NCBI GenBank assembly: GCA_020073495.1
Contig: JAIQFD010000001.1
Span: 434,001-498,000, forward strand
Source of the DNA: Terriglobia bacterium
GTDB lineage: Bacteria > Acidobacteriota > Terriglobia > Terriglobales > Acidobacteriaceae
Length of the DNA: 64,000 nucleotides
Direction of reading: 5' to 3'
The notes under the pieces: generated by a model
The model's input: the letters and a program-made list of their open reading frames with translations, nothing else
Databases searched by the model: none
What the model was told of the DNA's origin: nothing
Part shown: piece after piece, positions 1 through 9,508 of the stretch
Layout: every line of letters begins with the position of its first letter
Position numbering within the stretch: the stretch's first letter is position 1
Program-made: the position numbers and the translations under genes

Positions 1-716
1 TCGAACTTCCCTTCCGGACATTGGTCGGCTTTGTGCAGCGAGACACACTCTTCGGCGATGCGGCGCGCGTTCTCCACCAGCTTGAGCTCGTCGATCAGCT
101 CGTATCCCTTGTTCTGGTACTGGCCGCCGAAGGAATTGGGAAACGAGCGCTTCTGGATCTCGGTCCCCTGGAAGCTGTAGGCCGTGAATCCGGCGCCGGT
201 GGTGGTGCGGGTCTGGTGGATGTCGGAACCTTCGGACGAATAGAACCACTGCTCGCAGCGGCGGAAGTGCAGGTTGGTCTCGGCGAGGGTCACGCCTTCG
301 ACGGCGCGGAGTTCCTTGTCTACGCGCAGCAGCAGGTCGATGTTCTGCGCGATGGAGGTGGAGAAGGGATCGATGCGGCAGGGCGAACTCCATTCGACCA
401 CAGCCGCTTTCTCCGGGGCGAGGCGCACATCGTGCTCCTTGACCCCGGCCGAGGCGCGCGCGATCTCGACCGCCTGGGCGGCAGCAGCTTCCACTCCGTC
501 CCTGGTGAGTTCCTCCGTGGCAGCGAAGCCCCAGGAGCCATTGACGATGACGCGGATGCCGACGCCCAGGGACTCGCTCTCCGAGGCGTGGCCGACCGCG
601 CCGTTCTTGGTGGCCAGCAGGCGGTGGCGCTCGTCCACGACGCGCAGGTCGCAGTAGGTGGCGCCGCGCTGCGTTGCCGTGTTCAGGGCCCAATCAGCGA
701 TCTGTTTCATGCTCAT
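1..716 (-). CDS. tldD: TldD-family metalloprotease, N-terminal part (runs off the window)
   Basis: The minus-strand frame is open from ATG 716 to the window edge, giving about 238 residues. The N-terminus (MSMKQIADWALNTATQRGA) and the following segment with a conserved GVGIRV and a GSWGFAAT motif are typical of the TldD/PmbA fold, which together with its partner TldE cleaves unfolded or modified peptides. The HExxxH zinc motif expected later in the protein lies outside the window, so catalytic competence cannot be judged, and TldE/PmbA cannot be fully excluded. A second ATG at 710 is also possible. The gene diverges from the Smr-like gene at 783; a 7-bp-phased repeat lies between them. Confidence 0.8.
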   Translation of the reverse strand, partial: MSMKQIADWALNTATQRGATYCDLRVVDERHRLLATKNGAVGHASESESLGVGIRVIVNGSWGFAATEELTRDGVEAAAAQAVEIARASAGVKEHDVRLAPEKAAVVEWSSPCRIDPFSTSIAQNIDLLLRVDKELRAVEGVTLAETNLHFRRCEQWFYSSEGSDIHQTRTTTGAGFTAYSFQGTEIQKRSFPNSFGGQYQNKGYELIDELKLVENARRIAEECVSLHKADQCPEGKF

Positions 717-735
717 GGCGACCGAACATCATAAA

Positions 736-770
736 TCAGCCGTCAGCCCTCAGCCATCAGCCCTCAGGTA
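736..770. repeat. Heptamer-phased intergenic repeat (TCAGCCN x5)
   Basis: Five consecutive 7-bp units (TCAGCCG, TCAGCCC, TCAGCCA, TCAGCCC, TCAGGTA) fill the short gap between the divergent tldD and Smr-like genes. This is one of several 7- or 9-bp phased arrays in the window. Confidence 0.8.
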
Positions 771-782
771 TAGTTGGCGGCG

Positions 783-1139
783 ATGAGCCGCAAACCGGCG
801 GTAATGAAACTGGTGAATCTGGAGGACGGGATGCCGACGGTGGAGCGCGCGCAGCTGCTCCTCGAGCACGAACTCCGCACTTCGCGCGAGCAGGGATACA
901 AGGCGGTCAAGATCATCCACGGCTACGGCTCGAGCGGCGTCGGGGGCGGGTTGCGCACCGGATTGCAGGCGACGTTGCGGTGCGCGGCACAGAACGGCGA
1001 CATCGCGGCCGTGATCTACGGCGAGGACTGGCGCGTATCCGACGAAACAACCTGGGAAATGCTCAAGCGCTATCCCGAGTGGAAGAAGGACCCCGACCTG
1101 GGGCGCGGCAACAAGGGGATCTCAATCGTCTTTCTATAG
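783..1139 (+). CDS. Smr/MutS2 C-terminal-like domain protein
   Basis: A 118-residue protein whose central segment carries KIIHGYGSSGVGG, resembling the IHGxG motif of Smr domains (nicking nuclease or RNA-cleaving modules at the C-terminus of MutS2). The leading residues through ERAQLLLEHELRTSRE resemble the helix that precedes this motif. No other domain is visible. ATG 783 is preferred; an in-frame TTG at 774 adds only three residues. The gene ends 44 bp before the permease at 1184, so the two may be co-transcribed. The function in this organism is unknown. Confidence 0.65.
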   Translation: MSRKPAVMKLVNLEDGMPTVERAQLLLEHELRTSREQGYKAVKIIHGYGSSGVGGGLRTGLQATLRCAAQNGDIAAVIYGEDWRVSDETTWEMLKRYPEWKKDPDLGRGNKGISIVFL

Positions 1140-1183
1140 AGTTCGTCGGCCGCGCAGGGCGGCGTGTATTCTGGTTCTCATCC

Positions 1184-2251
1184 ATGCCGAACGTCTTCGA
1201 CAAGACGACAGCGCGGGTGCTGGCGACGGTGCTGCTGTTCGCCGCAGCGCTTGCGGTCCTCTACCTGGCGCGGAAGACATTCATCGTTTTCCTGTTCGCG
1301 ATGTTCTTCGCGTACGTGCTGGAGCCGGTCGTGGCGCGGGTGGAGTTGTGGGTGAAAGGGTCGCGGGTGCGGGCGATCGCGGTCACCTATGTCGTACTGC
1401 TGGTCATTGTGGCGGTCTTCCTGCTGACGGTGGGGCCGAAGATCGCGCTCGAGGGACAGAAGCTGGCACAGTCGGTGCCTGGGCTGATCGAGAATTTCAG
1501 CAGCGGCAAATTCATCGTCACCATCGGCGAAAAGCGCGGATGGAGCTACGAGACCGAGATGCGGATCCAGCAACTGATCACGACGCACCAGGGAGAGATC
1601 GTGGCCGCGGCGCAGAGCTTCGCCAAGCGGGCCGCTGAAGTGGCGACGAATGCGCCGTGGGTGGTGCTGATCCCCATCCTGGCCATTTTCTTCCTCAAGG
1701 ACAAGGGTTCCTTCGTCAGCAGCCTGGTGGAGACGGCGAAGCCGGGCGGCGGCCAGACCTTTCTGCGGCGCATGCTGAACGACGTGGACGTGATGCTGGC
1801 CAAGTACATCCGTGCGCAATTGGTGCTGGCCGCGATCTCGCTGGTCGTGTACACGGCATTCCTGGCGATCATGCGTGTGCCCTACGGGTTCGCGCTGGGC
1901 CCGGTGGCGGGCGTGCTGGAGTTCATCCCTGTCGTGGGTCCGGCGATCGCGGCGGTGCTGATCGTGGGGGTGAGCTTTCTCAGCGGATATCAGCACGTGT
2001 TCGCGCTGCTGATCTTCGTCGGCTTGTGGCGCTTGGTGCAGGACTACGTGAATGCGCCGTGGCTGCTAGGAGAGGGCCTGGAGCTTCATCCGCTGGCGGC
2101 GATCTTCGCCGTGCTGGTCGGCGGCGAAGTGGCGGGCGTGGTGGGGATGTTCCTGTCTGTGCCGGTGATGGCGGCGCTGCGCATCGTGTGGCGGAACTGG
2201 AGGATCCACCAGGCGGCGGAAGAGGTCGTGCGGCCGAGAGCGGTCGTGTAG
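1184..2251 (+). CDS. AI-2E family (PerM-type) membrane transporter
   Basis: A 355-residue integral membrane protein with about eight hydrophobic segments: two at residues 10-50, one near 65-85, and a cluster over 160-340. It has the typical central soluble loop and the family's conserved GxxxGxLEFIPVVGP-like segment (seen as VAGVLEFIPVVGPAIAA). AI-2E/PerM proteins are putative exporters of small molecules or ions; the substrate is not predictable. ATG 1184 gives a standard family N-terminus. A longer in-frame extension upstream to 674 overlaps the Smr-like gene and has no family signal. A bidirectional terminator follows at 2273-2292. Confidence 0.85.
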   Translation: MPNVFDKTTARVLATVLLFAAALAVLYLARKTFIVFLFAMFFAYVLEPVVARVELWVKGSRVRAIAVTYVVLLVIVAVFLLTVGPKIALEGQKLAQSVPGLIENFSSGKFIVTIGEKRGWSYETEMRIQQLITTHQGEIVAAAQSFAKRAAEVATNAPWVVLIPILAIFFLKDKGSFVSSLVETAKPGGGQTFLRRMLNDVDVMLAKYIRAQLVLAAISLVVYTAFLAIMRVPYGFALGPVAGVLEFIPVVGPAIAAVLIVGVSFLSGYQHVFALLIFVGLWRLVQDYVNAPWLLGEGLELHPLAAIFAVLVGGEVAGVVGMFLSVPVMAALRIVWRNWRIHQAAEEVVRPRAVV

Positions 2252-2272
2252 ATCACGAATCAAAAGAACAAA

Positions 2273-2292
2273 GCCTCCGCGGATGCGGAGGC
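2273..2292. terminator. Bidirectional hairpin terminator between permease and ahcY
   Basis: GCCTCCGC-GGAT-GCGGAGGC is a perfect 8-bp stem with a 4-nt loop between convergent genes. T-rich sequence follows on both strands (TTCTTGC on plus, TTTGTTCTTTT on minus). Confidence 0.85.
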
Positions 2293-2330
2293 TTCTTGCT
2301 GGGCGGCAGAGATCGGCCGCCCGACGGTGT

Positions 2331-3686
<1,356 letters not shown>

Positions 3687-3713
3687 CTAAGATACCAAGA
3701 AGGGGAGGATTTT

Positions 3714-3737
3714 GGGGCGCGATCTTCGCCGCGCCCC
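3714..3737 (-). other. Hairpin between metK and ahcY
   Basis: Perfect 8-bp stem GGGGCGCG/CGCGCCCC with an 8-nt loop, directly after the metK stop. In the metK reading direction it is followed by AAAA rather than a T-tract, so it is not a canonical terminator. It could be a processing or attenuation structure, or part of the ahcY leader. Confidence 0.6.
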
Positions 3738-3744
3738 GAGGTCC

Positions 3745-4935
3745 TTACTTGGTGGCCGCGTGCGCGGCGGGATGCGATCTCTCGCCCGCCTGCTCGCGCA
3801 GCGCCTTGGCCTTATCCGTCGCCTCCCAGGTGAAGTCCGGGTCCTTGCGGCCGAAGTGGCCGTAAGCAGCGGTCTTGCGGAAGATGGGACGGCGCAGGTT
3901 GAGCGACTCCATGATGCCCTTGGGGGTGAGTTTGAAGTTGCCCCGCACCAGGTCAGTGAGCTTCTCGGGAGCCATCTTACCCGTCCCGAAGGTGTCCACC
4001 AGGACGCTGACCGGCTCGGCCACGCCGATGGCGTAGGCGAGCTGCACTTCGCAGCGGTCGGCCAAACCTGCGGCCACGATGTTCTTGGCGATGTAGCGCG
4101 CGATGTAGGCGGCGGAACGATCCACCTTGGTCGGGTCCTTGCCGCTGAAGCAGCCGCCGCCGTGACGGCCCATGCCGCCGTAGGTGTCCACGATGATCTT
4201 GCGGCCGGTGAGGCCGGTGTCGCCCATCGGACCGCCCACGACGAAGCGCCCGGTCGGGTTGATGTGGTACTTGGTATCGGCGTCCAGCATGTTGCTGGGG
4301 ATCACGGCCTGGATGATGTGCTGGAGGACTTCGGCGCGGAGCCTCTTGTTGTCCACGGTCTCGGAGTGCTGGGTGGAGATGACGACGGCGTCCACGCGGA
4401 CCGGCTTGTGGATCCTGGCGTCGTACTCCACTGTGACCTGCGACTTGCCGTCGGGGCGTAGGAAATCGAGCTGCCCGCTCTTGCGCGCCTCCGCCAGGCG
4501 CAGGGTGAGTTTGTGCGCCAGCATGATGGGCATGGGCATGAATTCCTGGGTCTCGTTGCTGGCGTAGCCGAACATCATGCCCTGGTCGCCGGCCCCGCCC
4601 GGATCCACGCCCATGGCGATGTCCGGGGACTGCTCATGGATGGAGGAGATCACGGAACAGGTCTGGGAATCGAAGCCATAGGAGGCGTCCGTATAACCGA
4701 CCGACTGCACGGTGCCGCGCACGATGGAGGGGAAGTCCACATAGGCCTTGGTGGTGATCTCGCCGGCGATGAAGGCGAGCCCGGTGGTCAGCAGGGTCTC
4801 GCAGGCGACACGGCTGTGGGGGTCTTCGGCGATACAGGCATCGACGATCGAATCCGAAATCTGGTCGGCGATCTTGTCCGGATGCCCTTCGGTCACGGAC
4901 TCAGATGTGAAAAGAAAACGCTCTCTGGAAGACAA
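3745..4935 (-). CDS. metK: S-adenosylmethionine synthetase
   Basis: A 396-residue methionine adenosyltransferase: ATP + methionine to SAM, PPi and Pi. Family signatures are present: [20 protein letters not shown] at the N-terminus (ATP/Mg site), [31 protein letters not shown], and [19 protein letters not shown]. The start is placed at TTG 4935, preceded by AAGAAGGAG at 7-nt spacing, giving the usual MetK length; an upstream GTG at 4983 would add 16 residues the family lacks. A TTG start is unusual for so highly expressed a gene. A promoter at 5028-5056 implies an ~86-nt structured leader. ahcY follows, so the pair makes and recycles the methyl donor. Confidence 0.96.
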   Translation of the reverse strand: MSSRERFLFTSESVTEGHPDKIADQISDSIVDACIAEDPHSRVACETLLTTGLAFIAGEITTKAYVDFPSIVRGTVQSVGYTDASYGFDSQTCSVISSIHEQSPDIAMGVDPGGAGDQGMMFGYASNETQEFMPMPIMLAHKLTLRLAEARKSGQLDFLRPDGKSQVTVEYDARIHKPVRVDAVVISTQHSETVDNKRLRAEVLQHIIQAVIPSNMLDADTKYHINPTGRFVVGGPMGDTGLTGRKIIVDTYGGMGRHGGGCFSGKDPTKVDRSAAYIARYIAKNIVAAGLADRCEVQLAYAIGVAEPVSVLVDTFGTGKMAPEKLTDLVRGNFKLTPKGIMESLNLRRPIFRKTAAYGHFGRKDPDFTWEATDKAKALREQAGERSHPAAHAATK

Positions 4936-5027
4936 CTTGGACTCCTTCTTCTTGATGTCGTGAGGCGGCACTCGCCTCGCCACCCGGGGCCGAGGGGTGC
5001 GCCGGGAAGGTCACGTTGGGAGACTCT

Positions 5028-5056
5028 AAAATACCAGAGAACCCGCACCGCATCAA
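5028..5056 (-). promoter_or_regulatory. metK promoter (sigma70-like)
   Basis: On the minus strand TTGATG (-35, 5051-5056) and an extended -10 TGG-TATTTT (5028-5033) are separated by exactly 17 bp. Transcription would start near 5021, leaving an ~86-nt leader that can form a GAGGCG-AGTGC-CGCCTC hairpin just before the ribosome site. Confidence 0.6.
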
Positions 5057-5101
5057 TCGTTTACAGCGAATGGAGAGAAACCGGGGTCGAGCGGGTGGCG
5101 A

Positions 5102-5728
5102 TCACGGTTCGTGGAGGACGCCGACTTTGCGGTGCAGGGCGCGGACCACGCGTTCGAGCTCGTCCACCAGCGGGTTGACGCGCGGGTCGGAGGGGGCGCT
5201 GCGGAGGGCTTTCACCATCTCGCGGTAGTACCAAAGGGTGCCGTCCCGCCCTTTCTTGAACTTGTCCCAGACGGCATCGCCGATCTCGCGGTAGTCGGCG
5301 AGGATAGCGCGGGAGTTGTGCAGTTTGTCGGCGGCCGAGACCAGGCGAATGCTCGCGTCGGCCGTCGGCACGTGCGCGATGTAAGCTTTCTTGCGCTCCT
5401 CCCACGGAGGCTTGGGGGAAGTGTCGGTGTCGGTACAGCCCTGAACGATGTGGGCCACCCGCTCGCCGAACTCGCGCCGGATCTCCTCCAGGACGGGCTT
5501 GCCGCCCTGGTCCTCGACCACGTCGTGCAACAGTGCGGCGATGGCTTCTTCCTGTCCGCCGCCGTAATGCAGCACGAGGGAACAGACGCCCATCAGGTGC
5601 TCTATGTAGGGGACACGCTTGCCCTTGCGGCGTTGCGTCCGGTGCTTGCGCAGCGCGTACCCCACAGCGCGCAGAAACTCCGCGTCGAGGAGTGGCTCGG
5701 GAAGGTCGGCTTTGCGGCTGTGTTCCAC
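5102..5728 (-). CDS. HD-domain phosphohydrolase (SpoT-like HD fold)
   Basis: About 208 residues with HD-domain metal ligands: the first His in VPYIEHLMGV, then LLHDVVEDQGG (the HD pair), and SAADKLHN near residue 130, a late Asp seen in RelA/SpoT-type HD hydrolases. No synthetase, TGS or ACT domain follows, so it resembles a small alarmone- or nucleotide-hydrolase HD protein, not a full Rel. Substrate unknown. GTG 5728 is the preferred start. Earlier in-frame TTG/GTG codons reach 5788 but would be translated through a 9-bp-phased repeat. It ends about 165 bp upstream of the metK start, on the same strand. Confidence 0.75.
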   Translation of the reverse strand: MEHSRKADLPEPLLDAEFLRAVGYALRKHRTQRRKGKRVPYIEHLMGVCSLVLHYGGGQEEAIAALLHDVVEDQGGKPVLEEIRREFGERVAHIVQGCTDTDTSPKPPWEERKKAYIAHVPTADASIRLVSAADKLHNSRAILADYREIGDAVWDKFKKGRDGTLWYYREMVKALRSAPSDPRVNPLVDELERVVRALHRKVGVLHEP

Positions 5729-5751
5729 GTCACCCAAGAATTGAAGACTCA

Positions 5752-5787
5752 CCACAGAGGACACAAAGGTACACGAAGAAAAACACA
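5752..5787. repeat. 9-bp-phased intergenic repeat (A-rich)
   Basis: Units CCACAGAGG, ACACAAAGG, TACACGAAG follow one another at 9-bp spacing and decay into AAAAACACA. It lies between the CDF-type transporter and the HD gene. A related copy in reverse orientation occurs at 40371-40414. Confidence 0.65.
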
Positions 5788-5794
5788 AAGGAAA

Positions 5795-6436
5795 TCAGGA
5801 GCGGGAGCACGCGCAGCCCTCACCGCGGAGTGCTTCCCTGCCTTCGTTGATGATGATCGGCGTCATGACCAGCCCGGCGACAGGGTCGGCCCACCACCAG
5901 CCGAGGGCCGCATTCAGCACCAGGCCACCGAGAAGGATGGCCGACAGATAGGCACAGAGATCGGTCTGGCGGGAGTCGGCGTGCAGGGCGCGGCTGGAGA
6001 TGGAGGAGGCGACGCGTCGCTTGGCGCGGGCCAGCAGTGGCATCACGACCAAAGAGACCGCGGCGAGCGCGATGCCGATTGGGCTGCGCTCCGGCGCGTC
6101 CTTGAACCACAGCGTCTTCACCGCCTCGCCGGCAACGTAGGCGGCGAGGAGCAGAAAGCTGACGCCTACGAGCTTTAGAGCGCGGCGCTCGGTGGATTCA
6201 CGGCGCGCCTCGTCTCGGTCGGAGCGCAGGCGCCAGAGCAGGATCCCGCCGGAGGAAACTTCGATCACAGAGTCCAGACCGAACCCGACGAGGGCGATGC
6301 TACCCGCCACTACGCCTGCGCCGATGGCGATGAGGCCTTCGAGAGAGTTCCAGATGACGGTTACGTATTCCAGGCGCAGGCCGCGTCGGACAAGTTGTAT
6401 CCTGCTGATGTCAAGCGCACTGGTGCTGTCGTTCAT
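5795..6436 (-). CDS. Cation-diffusion-facilitator-like membrane transporter
   Basis: A 213-residue protein with six hydrophobic segments. Features resembling CDF transporters include GFGLDSVIEVSSG in TM2 (where CDF proteins have HxxxD or DxxxD metal ligands) and LHADSRQTDLCAYLSAILL followed by WWADPVAGL in TM5. It lacks the cytoplasmic C-terminal domain of classical CDF proteins, ending soon after TM6 with a Cys-containing tail. Likely a short CDF-type divalent-cation exporter in the inner membrane; the metal is not predictable. Its ATG abuts the prfB stop (TAGATG), so it is very probably co-translated with prfB. Confidence 0.75.
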   Translation of the reverse strand: MNDSTSALDISRIQLVRRGLRLEYVTVIWNSLEGLIAIGAGVVAGSIALVGFGLDSVIEVSSGGILLWRLRSDRDEARRESTERRALKLVGVSFLLLAAYVAGEAVKTLWFKDAPERSPIGIALAAVSLVVMPLLARAKRRVASSISSRALHADSRQTDLCAYLSAILLGGLVLNAALGWWWADPVAGLVMTPIIINEGREALRGEGCACSRS

Positions 6437-7547
<1,111 letters not shown>

Positions 7548-7553
7548 ATAAGA

Positions 7554-7588
7554 AGTACCCAGTACCCGGTACTCAGTACCAAGTTGGA
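7554..7588. repeat. Heptamer-phased repeat (AGTACCC-type)
   Basis: Units AGTACCC, AGTACCC, GGTACTC, AGTACCA, AGTTGGA at 7-bp spacing fill the gap between lnt and prfB. The closely similar array at 11892-11919 uses the same AGTACTC core. Confidence 0.75.
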
Positions 7589-7592
7589 GTGG

Positions 7593-9197
7593 CTAAGAAG
7601 TGCGAATCGTCCCTGCACGGAAGCGGATACGGACGAACAGAGCCACCATGACGATTATCGCACACAGGTAGGCGAACAGGTCGCCGTGGCGGGTGTAGAA
7701 GGTGGTATCCGAGCGGTAGGCGTAGGGCACGTCGATGGCGATGCGCTCGTGGCGGGGGGCGCGCGTCACCATGCGTCCGTAGGGATCGATGGCGCCGGTG
7801 ATGCCGCTGTTAGTACCGCGCAGCAGCCAGCGCCGGTTCTCGATGGCGCGCATCCGGGCCATGTTCAGATGCTGATAGGGGGCGCCGGTGTCGCCGAACC
7901 AGCCGTCGTTGGAAATGTTGAGGAAGACCTCCGCGCCGCGGGCGGCAAAGATGCGGATCTCGTCCGGAAAGACCGACTCGTAACAGATGAAGACCCCGAG
8001 CTTGTGGCCGTTGAGCGTGAACACGGTGCGCTCGGTGCCGGGGGAAAAATCACCCGTCTCCTTCATGAGCGACTGGGCGAAGCGCAGCAGCGATTTGAAC
8101 GGGACGTACTCGCCGAAGGGCACCAGGTGCACCTTGTCATATCGCCCCACCCATTGGCCGGCGGGGGACATCAGCGCCGCGGAGTTCAGCAATTCCGACG
8201 GCCTCTGCCTCCCGGGGCTGCTGCGCACTCCGATGCTCCCGACCAACACATAGGAACCGGTCTCCGAGGCTACGGCCATGATCGCGTGCTGGAACATCGG
8301 ATCGTTCAGGAAGAACGGGGTTGGCGACTCCGGCCAGACGATGAGGCGCGGCTGCGGAGGTTGGGGCGAAGGCGCCGGCTGCTCGCTCACCGCGCTGAGC
8401 TCGCTGACCGTTTTCTGGAAGTATTGGAGGGACCAGGCGCCGCCTTCCAGGATGGGCACGTTCGCCTGCACCAGGCGGGCGGTGTGAGTCGTCGGTTCAG
8501 CCGGCGGAAGGGCGAGCACGCCTGCCTGGAGCGACACCGCGGCGGCCACGCTGGCCACCAACATCAGGCGGCGCCGGACCGGGGGCAGCAGGAATGCGGC
8601 AGCGAAGGCGGAGTTGACCAGCGCAATGCCGAACGAGAGCCCGTACACCCCGGTGACGGTGGCAATGCCGGTGAGCGGGATGTTGTCCACCTGCGCGGTG
8701 CCGAGCACGTCCCAGGAAAAGCCGCTGATGCGCGTCCGGGCCAGTTCCACCGCCACCCACAAGCAAGGCACGAGCGCCAGCACGCGCCCCAGGTTGTCGC
8801 CGGACCGGCGGAGAAGGATGGCCAGCACGAGCCCGAAGGCGGCGTGGTAGAGAGCAAGATAGAGGCAGTACAGGATTAGAATGCCGAGGGCGACCGGCAC
8901 CGAGAGCCCGCCATAGATGTGCATGACGTCGAAAACCCAGGAGCAGCTTCCCGCGTACCAGATGATGCCGCTGAGGTATCCGAGCAGGAAGCCCTGGCCA
9001 GGAGTGGTGGCGCCGAGGTCGCGCCCGCCGGGATCCATGATTCGCAGTCTCTTCTGCTGGCCGGCGAGAATGGCGACCAGCAGCGGCGTCAGTGAGATCC
9101 AGCACAGGAAAGAGAGGTCGGGCCGGGGGAAGACGAGCACCTGCAGGACGCCCGAGAGGGCGGCCAGCAGCCAGGCCCGATTGCGGATCCCACGCAT
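7593..9197 (-). CDS. lnt: Apolipoprotein N-acyltransferase
   Basis: A 534-residue inner-membrane enzyme that adds the third acyl chain to lipoproteins. About six to seven hydrophobic segments occupy residues 5-225. The nitrilase domain follows with its triad in expected contexts: Glu in RLIVWPESPTPFF, Lys in YDKVHLVPFGEYVP, and Cys in GVFICYESVFPDEI. WFGDTGAPYQH near the end is also typical. A last hydrophobic segment lies at the C-terminus. This fits the lipoproteins elsewhere in the window. ATG 9197 starts a normal Lnt N-terminus. It precedes prfB on the same strand. Confidence 0.95.
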   Translation of the reverse strand: MRGIRNRAWLLAALSGVLQVLVFPRPDLSFLCWISLTPLLVAILAGQQKRLRIMDPGGRDLGATTPGQGFLLGYLSGIIWYAGSCSWVFDVMHIYGGLSVPVALGILILYCLYLALYHAAFGLVLAILLRRSGDNLGRVLALVPCLWVAVELARTRISGFSWDVLGTAQVDNIPLTGIATVTGVYGLSFGIALVNSAFAAAFLLPPVRRRLMLVASVAAAVSLQAGVLALPPAEPTTHTARLVQANVPILEGGAWSLQYFQKTVSELSAVSEQPAPSPQPPQPRLIVWPESPTPFFLNDPMFQHAIMAVASETGSYVLVGSIGVRSSPGRQRPSELLNSAALMSPAGQWVGRYDKVHLVPFGEYVPFKSLLRFAQSLMKETGDFSPGTERTVFTLNGHKLGVFICYESVFPDEIRIFAARGAEVFLNISNDGWFGDTGAPYQHLNMARMRAIENRRWLLRGTNSGITGAIDPYGRMVTRAPRHERIAIDVPYAYRSDTTFYTRHGDLFAYLCAIIVMVALFVRIRFRAGTIRTS

Positions 9198-9300
9198 CTG
9201 CGGGTCAGTGTAGCAAAGCGCCCCCTGCCGCTCCGGATAACTCTTCGAGCCGTGGCGGCGAAGTATTAGAATTCTGGGTTCTCATCCGATCTGGTGGCAC

Positions 9301-9468
9301 ATGAACGTCGTTCTTGTAGGCTTGATCCAGGCACTGGAGTTCCTGTTCATCGTGGGCATCTTCGGCTCCCTGGTGGTGATCCTGCTCGCCGGCATTGAAG
9401 ATGTGGAAACCATCTTCAACCGCAAGGAGGAGCCGGAGTCGCAGCCCACGCAGCCGACCAGGTCTTAG
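9301..9468 (+). CDS. Single-pass 55-residue membrane protein, unknown
   Basis: ATG 9301 to TAG 9468 encodes 55 residues: a short polar start, one long hydrophobic helix (about residues 4-31, GLIQALEFLFIVGIFGSL...), then an acidic and proline-rich cytoplasmic-type tail ending QPTQPTRS. Codon third positions are GC-rich as in neighbouring genes. It sits 40 bp upstream of the APC permease on the same strand, suggesting co-expression and perhaps an accessory role for that transporter. No family recognised. The ribosome site is weak (GGTGG). Confidence 0.6.
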   Translation: MNVVLVGLIQALEFLFIVGIFGSLVVILLAGIEDVETIFNRKEEPESQPTQPTRS

Positions 9469-9508
9469 CTGAGCAACGGCCGGCCGAGGCACGCGGCGGC
9501 CGAAGTCA

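Noticed and set aside
674-1183. Long N-terminal extension of the AI-2E-type permease frame
   Set aside because: It overlaps the Smr-like gene, is Arg/Gly-rich and has no family similarity; ATG 1184 gives a normal N-terminus.
7548-7618. In-frame extension of prfB to 7618
   Set aside because: It reads through a heptamer repeat and does not resemble RF2; the frameshifted leader does.
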